A stretch of DNA of 64,000 bases from Metaphire vulgaris. Lineage: Eukaryota; Annelida; Clitellata; Crassiclitellata; Megascolecidae. Below, in pieces: positions 25,021-37,534 of this stretch. Numbering within the stretch: the stretch's first letter is position 1; the number at the start of each line of letters is the position of its first letter. Under the pieces are notes generated by a model. The model was not told the DNA's origin, made no database searches, and was given only the letters and a program-made list of their open reading frames with translations. Both the position numbers and the translations under genes were made by a program. Location: assembly GCA_018105865.1 (NCBI GenBank), contig CM030865.1:6370198-6434197 (forward strand), given 5' to 3'.

Positions 25021-26892
25021 TTAGCCAACCGACCTTCGTCCGTTCACTTATAAATATTTAGTTTAGGCGTAGAAATTTAAGCAGCAGTTGACAGAAGTCT
25101 AATTAATCAGGCAAATTAGCCAAGTACAATTAATCAATTAAACATTTAACGATAAAATAGTAAACTATTAATAATAGCAATTCATCCGTGGCTGGGACGC
25201 CACAGTTAGTTCCAGGGTACGGACGCTCTGCTATCTGGGGATCGGGAAGTATCCCCGTACCCCGTAGGGGGACCTACTCATGCTTTTTCCAGCTCCGGGA
25301 AGTCATTGTGACTTAGTCTAGAATAGGCCTATTGTCGCTAACTACAAGTGTTCTATTCACTGCAAGGTTCGTTCATTTATACCACTCTAAAACATAATTA
25401 ATGTTCTTCACTGACTGCACTTTACCGTAGTGCTATGATGCTAGCCTACAATTGCATCATTGTCAATATTTAACTAATTATTGAGCTGAAAGAATTTATT
25501 TTAACTGCAGGCATGCGGCAATATTCACACGAATTTGTGGTTTTTTAGTATTTAATGTTTCATGAGTAACGTGATGGTGTTCGAACTTCTTCGAAGCATC
25601 ACAATCTTCGCACATATTTTCAGAGCACATCGAGGAAATAAGTCAAATAACGGTCAAGAGGTCTAACTAAGCCCACACCCCTAGCACGGTCAGCGAATTA
25701 AGCGCTCTATACTCCCCAGTGTTGGAGTTGTGAAATTTGAGCTGGAGGGGGGTTGAGGACTGAAATTCAATGAATGGCAGAAGTTGCACGTATACCCGGC
25801 ATGCGATTTTTGGGAGGGTTGCAAAGTTAGCTGGCGGGGTTCACCCCCAACCCACCCGGCTATTCCAACACTGCTACTCCATGCATTAGAAGGGAAGCCG
25901 GGTCGTCACAGCCACTATTTACCCTACACATGGACTGCTAAATGATTAGTGGACGGCCGACTAGCTAGCAAAATAAATCAAAAATTTTAAAAATTGGACA
26001 ATATTTGGTCGAGATATATTCTTCCTACCTAAGGACCCGCCTTCCGATAAATTGTCGTTTCGATCAGTATAGAACAATGTTTGTATTTCTTTTATAATTT
26101 GCTAGGCTATATCCCCGGTTATAGGAAAGCTAAAAATAAGAGGCATGCAGCATTGTCTTGCAATTTTATTTTCTTTCTAACCATTTGAGCAGATTTTTTT
26201 TTTTAAAATTGGGACGAGGGTTCACAATTTAGCCTGAAATAGAACCCCCTCTAAAAATATATATCTTTATTTCAAGCTGTGCAGCTAAAATTTTTGAATG
26301 GTAACATAACTTTGGTGAACGGGCAAACTTGTAGGGGAATGTAATTGGAACAAAATAAATTTAAAAAATGAACATTGGACAGTATTTGGTTGAGATATAG
26401 TTCTAGTTTGCATCGCTGTTTTCTCACAGTACACAATGCACAGACTTCTACTCATCGGCCCCCTGATGTACAGCGGTCAAATTCAACGGTCAAATTCTGC
26501 TAGCCTCAGGTTTAATTTAGTAGTCTATACCCTACCCCATGGATAATCCACTTTAAGATCTGTTTAATTTTTCTTCAGTTTAGTTTTCGCCAGATAATCC
26601 TACTGACCGTTGACTTGTTGTTTAGATAGATCAACAGAAGGTACTGAACTGCACAATGGACTGATCTATCTTGACTCCCCTAGTATGAAGGAATCTCAAT
26701 CAGTATGTCACATACAACATATTTGGTTCTCAAACTCATTGGCCGTTTGATCTTTCGGTTGTTCCTACAGCCCAAAAGTAATAAATTTAATTAATGAGAG
26801 ACAAAATTTAGCGTAACACATATACCGTCTGGTATAGCTTATAATTAATCTGTTATGAGTGAAGCGCTCGTTCTGCCCTCTTTCGTGTTCAG
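25021..26892. other. cyclase intron, expected exon not found
   Basis: AT-rich, no open stretch resembling the ANF-receptor segment that phase requires between 23154 and 26893. Confidence 0.5.
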
Positions 26893-27007
26893 ATTCCTCA
26901 CGGTGCCGACAAAATATTCGATGCTGCTCATCTCTTCATAAGAGCTAGAAACAGATCAGATAAAACAGATGAAATAATGAAACTAATGCGCAGCGACAAC
27001 TTTAAGG
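26893..27007 (+). CDS. receptor guanylate cyclase exon (ANF-receptor domain, later part)
   Basis: Acceptor TCGTGTTCAG, donor AAGG|GTATAG; phase 0 to phase 1. It reads IPHGADKIFDAAHLFIRARN, RSDKTDEIMKLMRSDNFKG, matching the Y.YDAV.LYA......DG..I...M....F.G segment of the family. Because exon 2 ends in phase 1 and this exon begins in phase 0, at least one exon of roughly 50-60 codons must lie between them; it was not found in 23155-26892. Confidence 0.78.
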
Positions 27008-27093
27008 GTATAGTCATCCTCATCATCATCATTGTCATCGTCGTCGTCGTTGTATTCGTTGTCTCTATCAGTATTATTTCCAGAAGTCTTGTT

Positions 27094-27256
27094 CAGGGCT
27101 TAGCGACGGGGTATGTCGGTGGTAGGCCTATATATACACCCTTAAAATCAGACTACCTTAAAGTTTTTAATGTGTTTTTAAAGATTTTCATAGTTTCTAA
27201 AGATTTATGTCTACACATGACATTATACTCCCAATCAAATTCCAGGCTACGCCCTG
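27094..27256 (-). mobile_element. hAT-like MITE, CAGGGGCGTAGCC family
   Basis: Reverse orientation; ends CAGGGCTTAGCGACGGGG and CCAGGCTACGCCCTG. Flanks GTCTTGTT / GCCTTGCT (6 of 8). Lies 86 bp after a cyclase exon. Confidence 0.75.
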
Positions 27257-27902
27257 GCCTTGCTTGTAAATACACCGATTAATCATGAACGTTAATAATT
27301 GACTTTATTATTCTGCTCTATTAATTTTGTAAAATTTCAGAACCACTAGTAATGCAAGTTATCGTACATCTGCTCTAGATATTTGGACGAAGCGATTGGC
27401 CGCTGAAAATTTTTTCTACGATGTTCGTCGGGAGACTAAAAATCCACTTGAAATTGAGTTAATACAAATGAGCCATTTCCTCCAAAAACATGCAACTCAA
27501 AATAACCGATTGTCTCAGAAATTGAACATTCATTTTAAGAACTATTGAATATTAAGTAAAACGTTAAAAGGACTGTCCATTGCTACGTTCCAATGTCGCC
27601 AGTGCTTTCTACAAAACCATTGACCTCCGTTAAATGCTGTTAAAGCTGTGTCGCATAACAGAACCAGAGATGCTCTTGAGTTCAGATTAAGACAAGGATC
27701 CGACCCAGTTTCCATTCGATTCGGTCAAACCCAATATATGACGTCACAGATCAGTCCAGCTTCTAAAGCCAAGTTAGCGCAATACTTATTGTCCAGAATT
27801 TGCTTATATTTTCTGACCCAACCCGATGCGGCGGCGGCATGACCTTTGGTTACGTCTGTTTGTCGTGAGAAACGAAATAATTATTATAATTTAACGCTGT
27901 AG

Positions 27903-28112
27903 GTTATTCTGGTCAGGTGATGTTCGACAGCGAAGGACTTCGGCTCGAGACTTACTCCCTATTTAACGTACAGAATGGAAAAGACATTGAGGTCATGAAT
28001 TTGAAGTTTGACGTTGAAACTCGCGCTGAGATCGTTGAATTCAGAGACGTCAAGATCATTTGGCCAAGCAACAGTACTAAGACACCTTCCGACGAAATCA
28101 GCCAAACAGAAG
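27903..28112 (+). CDS. receptor guanylate cyclase exon (end of ANF-receptor domain, stalk)
   Basis: Acceptor AACGCTGTAG, donor GAAG|GTTCGT; phase 1 to phase 1. With the preceding exon it reads FKG-YSGQVMFDSEGLRLETYSL, then FNVQNGKDIEV and KIIWPSNSTKTPSDE, the typical F.G.SG.V.FD..G.R...Y.L...Q.G ending with IWP before the membrane. Using the more obvious CAG acceptor 15 bp downstream would break the phase, which decides for the upstream TAG. Confidence 0.88.
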
Positions 28113-28709
28113 GTTCGTAGGGCGGAATTTTCCTAAATTTAAACACAAAAGTTACACAATCGAATCTTTCGCCGACATGTTTAAATAAATACTATGGCAA
28201 GTTTTCAATCAAAGTACTCAGGAATCCAATGCCGCAATCGCATTTGCTGCATACCATGCAAAGGTAGGTAGGGGAAGCAACGAATTAAGCCACAATTAAT
28301 AAAGACTACGTGAAAATAATTTGAATCATGAACTTTTATTTCGTTAAGAAGAAAAAAACAGCTGACATAGATCGTGTAAAATTCTCAATGGTGATATTCT
28401 AATTTTCAGAAAGAAAGCACAGTTCGTATTTTGGAGAAATAGCTGAGAATCACCAACTATTCAATAATATCATTTTCTTTAAAAACTAGTGAACATCTAC
28501 TTATTGTCTTTTTGGGCCCAGAGCAAATTAATTTCTATATCATTATAAATTTTCTAGAATTCTTGATTTTCAAACAATCCAAGTGATAAAAATGTAGTAA
28601 CTTAAATTATGAAACCAAGTGGATCCTCAGATTCTCAGTCACTTACTTGCATGCTGTGCGTCGTGTGAAGTTTGTAGGCTCAGATTTGTCGGAATCTTTG
28701 AAACGCTAA

Positions 28710-28775
28710 GGGGCTGTCCATTAATTATGTCTACAATATTTGGGCAATTTTTTGACGTAATTAATGGACAGCCCC
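28710..28775. mobile_element. minimal 66-bp GGGGCTGTCC MITE (hairpin)
   Basis: GGGGCTGTCCATTAATTATG and GACGTAATTAATGGACAGCC are nearly the only content, separated by a short spacer; TAA flanks both ends. The arms can fold into an almost complete hairpin. Confidence 0.8.
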
Positions 28776-28904
28776 TAAGCCTTATTGCGACTAAAATTCT
28801 CGAACTCAGTTTTAACCCTACCTTTAACAATACAAACCATCAGCTCGGACTCGAAATAAACTATAGCGTGAATTAATGCGAGATAGGAGGCATTACTGCA
28901 TGTG

Positions 28905-28993
28905 TGAAACCCAATAGGGGCGCTAACAGGGTTTGAACCTCGCTCCGCCAGGCTACCTCTTCAGCGCCTAACCCACTCTGCCATCTTCCGCCC
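28905..28993 (-). repeat. tRNA-like sequence (SINE head or tRNA pseudogene)
   Basis: Minus strand has TGGCAGAGTGGGTTAGGCGC (A-box, leucine/serine-like) and GCGAGGTTCAAACCCTG (B-box). Acceptor arms do not pair, so not a working tRNA. Confidence 0.5.
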
Positions 28994-29164
28994 CCAATAA
29001 AAAAAAATAAAAAATCGAAATGACGATGCAACTTCAAATTAGAGATTTCGTCGCACAACAGCTGCATTGTTCATAATGACCATTATATTTGTTTCGTCAC
29101 AGGAAACGTTCGACCGACTTTTTCAAAGATAGACGATGAAATGTTTTGTGTTGATGATTTTCAG

Positions 29165-29243
29165 GTATTCGGATCTTTGTCATCATTATTATAGCAATCG
29201 CTTCCTTCTTCATTCTGCTGTTTGCGTTATTTATCATCTACAG
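29165..29243 (+). CDS. receptor guanylate cyclase transmembrane exon
   Basis: Acceptor GATTTTCAG, donor CAG|GTAAGC; phase 1 to phase 2. It codes GIRIFVIIIIAIASF then FILLFALFIIYR: one uninterrupted hydrophobic helix of about 23 residues closed by Tyr-Arg at the cytoplasmic face, as expected for the single membrane span of a receptor cyclase. The following exon should start in phase 2 and was not found. Confidence 0.9.
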
Positions 29244-31000
29244 GTAAGCTCTGAAGAACATAGCAAACTTAGATTATGAAAGAATGAGAATTTATCTTCA
29301 GGGCTAATATAACGAAAACTTCTTGTCGTAGTCACATCGAACTACCTTCTAATCGAAACATCAGACGCCGAATATAGATTTAATTAAATTTAAGCCAAAC
29401 TGATATTCATAACCTAAACCCCAATTTAATTTAGTCCGGAAAAGCACCCTGACATAATTCCCATTGTTTCTGAGTTTACGAATTGACATAAGATATTTCA
29501 TTCCTAATTTACCTCAATTTGTAAACTTCGTGCTATGTTGTACGTTTGTTTACAAAATTATGTAGGCCTACAATATTACCAGTAATAATTTTTCAACAAT
29601 ATAGCAAAATAAAATAATCTACAGCACCATGACATAGAATCATTCAACTTGGATAGCACTATTTCAAAAATAAATTTTCACTTCCAAACATATCATTATC
29701 CATAGGTCTACTTAGTAGCACACTTCAATGTAACTAAATAACTGACCTAGATAACACAATCTAAACTACTTAACTAATATCATACCAAACTCAGCAATTC
29801 GTATCAATTGCATCTACCGAAATGTATATCTCAAATGTCCTTTTGCAGCCACAAACAATCTGCATCTAAACATCACTCTGTTTAACAGCTGAACGCAACT
29901 CACAGCCAGTTAATTTCAAAATAATTCTTGTTAAGCCCCCAATAGAATTATTACTATCAAATTAATTCCCCAATGATCCACCTTTGCAACAGACTTCAGT
30001 AAAGGGCAGCAGTCTATTTTAAATTCACACTTCTTAATATCAACACAAATTCAGATCTCTCAATATTTACATGCAAGCTTCTCAATTTCAGTATACAATT
30101 CATCATCAATTCATCATCATGTGTTACTTTTCAATTTAAGAGTTTCAATGGCAGCAACATTCTCAAACGAACACAACATTTATCAACTTTACAATGAATC
30201 TGTTCAAATTCCACTAAATCAGATTCCTTTAATTCCTCTTTCTTTTCCTTCGTCTCTTCTTCATCATTTGTAACTTTGTCACTCATTACATTGTTCACCA
30301 TAGCATCAACTGGCAAATCAATTGAAATCATTACATCCACTAACTTGTCCCATTTAAAAATCAAGCTTGTTTATTACCACAATTTATCATTTCCAGCTGT
30401 TAACTGCTCCGCATTATTTACATCATCACTTACAGCATCATCAAGTACTACATCATCAACAACAACACAGCTAATGCAATCATCAATTTTCTCACCAATC
30501 ACCATATCAACTGCCAAAACATTATTAACACATACATAATCAAGTTTACTGCTTATTTCGATGTCTTCAAAACAATCCAAATTCAGTGTATTTACTATTG
30601 AAGAGCTCCATGCAAATGGTACTAAGGGCCACCAAAGAAGAATGTTCGAAAGATGACAAAATTCAGACGTCATCATTATAAACTTATTAATAGTCAACTG
30701 TTACTGATTGCTAAGCATAATATACATGTCGCTAAACAAAGTTGAAAATATTTTAGCACATTACGCGAACAATTATGAATTCTATCATTTCTTTAAAATT
30801 AAAAAATATGGAAAGTCGTAATACGTACATGACAGACATATTTCAGTTCCATAAAGTCGTCCATTAATTAATTAAGGAAGCAAATACTAAAAAACACAAA
30901 CAGACTGATGGTTTTAAAGAATTGAATGAGCCTCTTAGTCACTATCATTCATGACCACTGATATCACTAGCATATACATATCTGTCAGATTCACACTCAT
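29244..31000. other. cyclase intron, mostly featureless
   Basis: Long CATCA-rich, low-GC stretch (29300-30700); open frames here reflect composition. The juxtamembrane exon should lie between 29244 and 36510. Confidence 0.5.
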
Positions 31001-31283
31001 GTTCTACACCAGTGGTCTCCAAAGTACGGCCCGCGGACCGGATACGGCCCGCCAAGGCCATCAATCCGGCCCGCGGCAAGAAACGAGTAGCATGCAAAAT
31101 CCATTATAGGAAACTCTTTTTCGCTGTCTATGACATAAAGGCATCGACTTTAATTATAACTTGATTCAACTTTCAGCTGTCTTGCACTTTACCGTAGATA
31201 TATGCTATCTCATGGACTCAGTCATCGCCAATTTCGTGATTCCTGATGGAAATCAAATCTGAGTTTCCAGACCTACCTTACCA

Positions 31284-31550
31284 GTGGTGGCCCCACATGG
31301 AGAACCCGGCTCTGAAAATCCTGTTGATTCTGCCATTGAAGACTTAACTTTTGATTTGCAAATGGAAATTACTGATTTGCAATCTAGTGATATACCGCCA
31401 TCGTTACGTGATGAAACTCAATCGCGCTCAACGTTTCTTGCTCGTCTAAAAACATACTTGTTTAGTGAATCAGCCGAGGCGCATTAGTCTTAATTGCGCC
31501 CTTTAATAAACTTACATGTATGAATGAATGAATGAATGAATGAATGACAA
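31284..31550 (+). mobile_element. L2-like LINE 3' fragment
   Basis: Frame ends STFLARLKTYLFSESAEAH, the usual F...LKT.LF end of L2/CR1-type polymerases, followed closely by (GAAT)n. Heavily decayed. Confidence 0.5.
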
Positions 31551-31900
31551 TTACGAGAGATACCTTCCATTAGGTTCTTCAAATTTTGAAATTTGCACAT
31601 TTTATAGGTACTGCTTTGTGTATTTATTTTTCAAAGCAATCTTTCTTTTTTACGGAGGTTGAGGATTTTCCAACTCTCGAGTTCATTATGAGTGCAACGT
31701 AGCATCACTGCGAAAGGCTTATCCTTGTCAATGTGGATAAAGTGAAATTTTCTAATTTCAACCTGTTGACCATCAACAGACTTGGTAGATCTGTTGACTC
31801 TGAAGTCCTCCTTTTCATCTCTTCTGCACAAACGTTCTCAAAACAACCTTTTGAACGCATTAAGTTCTCTTCTGTATTTCTTGCATCCGCCTTCTTCCCT

Positions 31901-31912
31901 GATCATCATCAC

Positions 31913-31973
<61 letters not shown>

Positions 31974-31974
31974 G

Positions 31975-32005
<31 letters not shown>

Positions 32006-32006
32006 T
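31901..32006. repeat. (CAT)n array
   Basis: About 34 CAT units with two CGT; adjoins the 3' end of the minus-strand LINE. Confidence 0.97.
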
Positions 32007-32009
32007 TAT

Positions 32010-32335
32010 GCCCTGGCAATGCTTGCGCATGCGTAGGCAGCCCATTAACAATAGATCTCCATTTGTCTCTATCTAGAGCAGTCCTATGTGCCTCGTATAA
32101 AGTTAATCCAATTGTTTCACAGTCTTCTTTAACATTGTCGATCCATCTCTTTTTCGGTCTTCCTCTGATTTTTTCTCCATGAACTTTCCCGTACATTGCT
32201 ATCTTTGGATATCTATTGTTGTCCATTCTGACTACATGTCCAAAGTATCGTGGCCGATGCTGTTTACCCTTGTGAGAATGTCCACATCGTGGTTTAAGTG
32301 TTTCTTTATGATTTAATTTCTTATTTTGTCCCTTC
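32010..32335 (-). mobile_element. LINE 3' end with ATG-repeat tail
   Basis: Minus strand reads GHVVRMDNNRYPKIAMYGKV, HGEKIRGRPKKRWIDNVKED and LYEAHRTALDRDKWRSIVNG, the C-terminus typical of RTE/craig-type LINEs. Its 3' side runs straight into the ATG/CAT array at 31901-32006, as if that grew from the tail. Confidence 0.82.
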
Positions 32336-33129
32336 TTCCCTGATATATAAAAATAATTTGTGATTTAAGTATCAACAAATTTATAAAATAAATAACTTTA
32401 TTAGTAGAAATTGAGGTAAATTGAACAAGAAACATTTAAATTGAAGTCCTATACTGTATATTCTGTTATGTGATGCATTCCAAACATGCCATGGCCATTC
32501 TGTAAAGTAGCAGTGCACCTTCCTCAACTATGCTAAAAGTACTAGAAAGAACATTGCAGTTGTCTCTTATAACACCAGACATTAGCTTTTAGCTTCTTAG
32601 GCGGAAATATAATTTATAGATAGTGTTTAAAATAGAACAGGAGAACGGACCCCATCTTATGTGATCCTAGGTTGGTCGTGAAATTCGTGCAGAACTGATC
32701 TTATCACTTGGGATGAGTGGGTTATGGTGATTGCTGATATGATGTCACATAATATGATAATATGCTCAAAATCACAAGATCTGAACCTAGTATTAAGTCT
32801 TACTCCTTTTTCTGCTGGGTCTCAACCCAGACCCCGTTCACGGAGCTCACGGCGTTCCCAGATTCCCCAGTCGGGTCTCACAAAATTGACAGGCTTGTCC
32901 GTGGGATTCCCATGGGATTCTCCCCTTGGGATGGGATAGGACAGCTCTGTTCCGTCCCATCCCATCGGACTCGTGGGACAGAGCTTCTCTTAATTTTTAA
33001 TTTTTTAAAATTTTTGAAGCGTTTTACTTGTATTTTGTCTTCATATATTCACAATATACAATGTAATTCAGTGGCAGCTCCACATGGGTGGAATCGGGGT
33101 CGGATGAGACCAAAACCACGCCTAGACGG

Positions 33130-33141
33130 CAGCGCAGTAAA

Positions 33142-33173
<32 letters not shown>

Positions 33174-33490
33174 CTACGACAATTTATATAGCGCAGTAAC
33201 ATAACTAGAGTTAAAGTCAAGAGCGCTTTACAAAGGAGTCACTTATAAGAGATGTTAAATAAGTGTGTCTTTAGGAGCTTCTCAAAACAGCCGACGGACT
33301 TCGCATTAATAACATCGCTTGGCAACGAGTTCCACAGGGCTGGGTTTCCCCGCGTGACTGATCTGTCACCGAACACGGCAGTCTTTGAAGGCGGAGGGAC
33401 GATCAGCAATGTCCGACTACTGGATCGAAGTTCGGAGCGTCTGTCGTTCGTCGTTGCCCTGCATACGAGTGTTGATATGTAGTCAGGACA
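33130..33490 (-). mobile_element. L2-like LINE 3' end
   Basis: Minus strand reads LIVPPPSKTAVFGDRSVTRG then NPALWNSLPSDVINAKSVGC and LLKTHLFN, then the 3' tail with GCGCTATATAAATTGTCGTA and (TAA)n at 33143-33173. Confidence 0.82.
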
Positions 33491-34079
33491 GGCGGTGTCG
33501 AAGAAAAAGTGTTAATAGCTGGGTTAGATAGCTCGAGAAGGAACATTAGTGTCACAGTCGAACCATCTAACAACCGGCCACGCTAGGCAACTTGAAAGGT
33601 GCCAAACTTTAATTAGCTTGTGAGAAAGTTTAGATGTTTATCTGTAGTCAAGCAATTAGAATCGGCAGTTGTTTACATTTGCCCTAAGCATAGATGATAT
33701 AATTATGCCATCCCAACAGCCTCCCACTTGCCAAATCCTAGAGCCGCCACCTATAATTAATTATTTGCATCTACATTTTGTGGTGACTCGTGAGGCTTAA
33801 AAGTTAGTAGAGTTAATAAATTATGTCGTTTTACATGCCTCTTTGTACACATAGTACTATTTAGTAGACATTAAACCTAAACCTTCATATATTTCATACA
33901 TTTCAAAATTTAATTTCATTTGAACTGTATTACACATGATTAATATTTCATATTAATATTATAATGAGAATCTCATGGGACGATGGGATTGGATGGGATG
34001 GGACAGGCATAAATTGCCAGGGCCGACGAGGGGTACATTATTACCCGGGCCCGCGATAAACAAAGGGCCCGCGCTAACC

Positions 34080-34316
34080 ATAAAAAAGAAAGGTAATCGC
34101 CACCACATTATGACACTTGCTGAACAAAAGAAAGGGAAAAGGCCATCACCACAAAAATTATTACTTTCTAAACTGTTTAGGGGGACCCGTCACTTATCTT
34201 AGTGGGGTCAAAAGTGTTTGACATAATTATATGAGGGTCACTGAAAGTTGACAGTTAATGACAAGGGGAGGGGTCAAAAATTGCCCAAAAATTGGTGACG
34301 TAATTAATGGACAGCC
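34080..34316 (+). mobile_element. GGGGCTGTCC-family MITE, right part only
   Basis: Matches the right half of the 53916 copy (TTGACATAATTATA, GTTGACAGTTAATGACAAGG, ATTGCCCAAAAATTG) and ends in TAATTAATGGACAGCCC. Confidence 0.6.
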
Positions 34317-35548
34317 CAAATTATAAAACACAATTTTTAGTATCCTTGAAATTTTCTGTTCATATCATATGGAGAGTGAAACAAGAGGCCGGAATCAATA
34401 TTTGTTCCCCGGCCCGGATTTTCTCTTGACGGCCCTGTAAATTGCCATGGGATGGGATGGGAATGGGACAGAAAAATCTGTCCTATGGACAAGCCTGAAA
34501 ATTGACCTGTAGAAATGATGGAACCCCTTCTACCGTCCCATTTTTTATATATTTCAGCCAATGAGTTTTCTTTCTGAGGCAACCTGGCTCCGTCCAATTG
34601 CTTATCATTTCTTATCGCCTTAAAAAGCAACGGCAATAAGTGAATTCTCGCTAACTCATTAAGTGACTTCGAAACCGGGAGTGTCTCTGAATAAGACATA
34701 GAAGCGGCACTATACAAACCCTACATTGCATTGCATATCTGCCGTACTCTAGGAATTCGATCTGGTACAGACGTGTACATGGCTCCATTTTTAAAACACT
34801 CCCTTCATAATTCAGACTCAAACCAACCGAGTCCAGGAAAGCAACAGGTCTACTTGGCCAAACCCAAACCACTGTTATGCAATACAATTTCTTAAGCCAT
34901 GATTAATTTTGTTAGCCAACCCAACCCACCTTAAACACGGAAATTTCTGACCCGACCCAACCAATGGGCGGACCAACTTATGTCCATGACTCCATGCCGG
35001 ACTCGTATATCCTGCTAGTGAAGTCATCTCCTGCTTTGATCTCTCTACTTTACATGGTATCTTCAGTGGAACGAGTGGATAGGTTGTAGACCTATAGCGG
35101 CCAGCAAAGAATAATGAGCAAAGAATAATTTGGATTTATAGGCTACAGCAGTTCATAATCTGTGCCGTCGAGCCTCTGTGTTATACGTTTTAACCGGTTC
35201 TACTACCTCAAATTAGAAAGAGGAGAAGCAGGATACTGAACTTCTTTTTACGGTGAATTATTCTGTTAAGAAATTGAGGTCCACTGAGGTCATCATGGTC
35301 TGCGTTTGACTAGCGATGAATCTTTATGTTAGTTTTTTCAACTAATCCCCTACAGAGACCGCAAAGTTCATTTAGATGACTCCAAATCGCTAAAAATTTG
35401 ATGTTTTGGCAGATTGATCCGAAATCGAGCTCTGCGCAAAGCTGCATCAAAATGGATCTTAAACTGGGATGATCTGCATTTTCCCGACGTACCAACGGAT
35501 CGCGGAGAAACAAAAAGCATCGTCTCGGTAACAACGTGACGCTCTAAT

Positions 35549-36106
35549 AATTCATGGTGTCAAAACCTTGGCCGGCGGGCCAAATTTGGCCCGCGAGTTG
35601 CTCTAAGTTGGCCCGCGAAATTATTTACGTTTTATAATTTTTGCTAAATGCTTACAAGATTTCCACGAGCAACTTCCAAAAGAAGCATTTTTCATAATTA
35701 AGAAAACGAGCAGCAATCGTGTTATCTCTCTTTGCCAGCACTTACTTATCTAGAGACAAAACTGAGATGACGTCTGTTCAAAGGAAATTTGCAGTCAAAT
35801 TTGAAAGCAACTTTGGCTGCGGATTTATAACTAGACGTTGCTAAACTAGTGAAAAATAAACAATGTCACTTCTCAGCTTATGCGACATCGACATCGACTG
35901 TCATCTCACTTTATTTGTTTTCAATTTGATCTTCACCGTTAAGGGTTGTAATCAATATCACAAATGAATGGCCTTTCAGGTTTTCCTTTTAGATTTCTAG
36001 AAAGTTTAGATTTTAGAATAACATTGTCAAGTAATTATGCATTTGGCCTGAGTGGACATGAGAGACGTGTCATTTGGCCCTTCCTCCAAAACGTCTTGAC
36101 ACCCTC
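35549..36106. mobile_element. hAT-like element with GGCCCGCG ends
   Basis: Ends carry GGTGTCAAAACC and CTTGACACCCTC with TTTGGCCCGCGAG inside; GCTCTAAT flanks both sides (35541-35548, 36107-36114). A few bases at the left end do not match the right, so the boundary is approximate. A similar lone end (CAGTGGTCTCCAAAGTACGG) lies at 31014. Confidence 0.65.
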
Positions 36107-36510
36107 GCTCTAATTAATCGCATACGTTTACTATTAGGCCTACTAGCATGCATTTATTATGCAATTTGTAGCATGCGTTCTAATTCTATAAAAGCCCGTG
36201 CTCCAAATTCATTTGCAGAAATTAATGGAAAATATAATTTCTTCCGAATGAACCCTCTAATGAAGATTTAACTTGGATTTCAATAGGTTCGTTTAATTGG
36301 AGTCTCGGAGTCTGAGAGAGAGAAAAGAGAGAAAGAGAGAGAGATTTTATCGTTTGAAGTTGAAACCATAAAACCGAGAATGAGTCGTCTTAATTATTTT
36401 ATGCAAAGAATTTTTGGCACAAAATGCAATTTTCTTAATACATTACACAATAATTCAGATCTCTGTCGATAGATCTAGATATTTTCGTTTGCTGTTCTGC
36501 TTTTAACCAG

Positions 36511-36594
36511 CAACCGGATTCCCTTTCTGAATTTCCCACGAAAAACCCACAAGCCAGGTACAGTCACACAGCGTACACCGACGCCGAATACAAG
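36511..36594 (+). CDS. receptor guanylate cyclase exon (start of kinase-homology domain)
   Basis: Acceptor TTTTAACCAG and donor AAG|GTGAGG bound a 28-codon phase 0 exon reading QPDSLSEFPTKNPQARYSHT then AYTDAEYK. The end resembles the segment just before the VAVK strand of GC KHDs and joins in frame to the next exon. No glycine-rich loop is visible. Support is splice sites, phase and position; sequence similarity alone is weak. Confidence 0.55.
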
Positions 36595-36623
36595 GTGAGG
36601 CTTTAAAACAGAAATGTTGTCAT

Positions 36624-37021
36624 GGGGCTCGTCCACAAATGACGTAACGCGCATAGGGGGACGGGGTCCGGACATTTGTTACGGTGTGACGAGGGGGAGG
36701 TGGTTCCGTAAATGTGACGTAACGCAACACAATATTTTTAAGTAATGACCTCTTTTGGTTGTCAGGTTATTTGGAGAGAGAAAAATACAAGGATGATCTT
36801 TTTTGCTTGTCAGTATGTTTGGAGAGGAAAAAATAGAAGGACGAATGACCTTTTTTGCTTGTCAAGACTTTTCGGAAGACGGTCGGCCCGTCATATTACG
36901 TCATATTATCATGTTACTTCATATTTTAGGGGCGTCTGACTTTTTGTTACGTCGCGTTACGTAGGTAGGTGGAGGGGGTCAAAAAGTGCAAAAATCGCGT
37001 TACGTCATTTATGGACGACCC
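36624..37021. mobile_element. GGGGCTCGTCC-type MITE next to a cyclase exon
   Basis: GGGGCTCGTCCACAAATGAC and GTCATTTATGGACGACCC are inverted; the inside has repeated GACCTTTTTTGCTTGTCA. It starts 30 bp after the exon ending 36594. Confidence 0.7.
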
Positions 37022-37453
37022 TATGTCGTAAAATGGCCATCCGGGTGATAGACCTGAGAAGCCGTCTGTTGGTGTCGGCAGTGTTAGATATGTTAATTTT
37101 GTTAAGTAGCCTACTGTAACTGTTACCGTTACTTCATCGTAGCATTTCAATTTGTAGCAAATCTCTCTGTTTGCCGCTAAAAAAGTAATTTGTTAGAGCA
37201 AATTTATTACTTGAAATCTGTTACTGTTCAATACTGGTCGTTGACATGGCTTCATGCGAATCAATCTGCTATTATTGAGCATCATTACATATAGCTAATG
37301 GCATAATTCATTATCAGTAAAAGGCAACAGATGTTTCAATGAATTCGTAATGAGCTACTGTCAGAAAATGCAGAAGTTATCTTCGATAGCAGAACAATTT
37401 ATATCGTCATAATAATTTTCTGTCAATAATTTTCATGATGATGTTATGTGCAG

Positions 37454-37534
37454 CAGTACGCTGTGTTAGTTCATAAGCTTCCGTGCACCTCGATCAATCT
37501 GAAGGACAATCAAATGCTGAAGGAAATTTCTCTG
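37454..37534 (+). CDS. receptor guanylate cyclase exon (KHD N-lobe)
   Basis: 27 codons, phase 0 both ends (acceptor GTGCAG, donor CTG|GTAGGT): QYAVLVHKLPCTSINLKDNQ then MLKEISL. VLVHKL aligns with the VAVKK strand of kinases; the invariant Lys position reads His by the closest alignment, with Lys next to it. MLKEISL followed by the next exon (TMNLSHENVVSYVG) fits helix C to strand 4 of receptor cyclases. Confidence 0.82.

Noticed and set aside
28905..28993. Working tRNA-Leu gene
   Set aside because: Acceptor stem does not pair; looks like a SINE head or pseudogene.
31733..32182. 149-codon frame with poly-His
   Set aside because: It crosses the CAT array and antisense LINE sequence.
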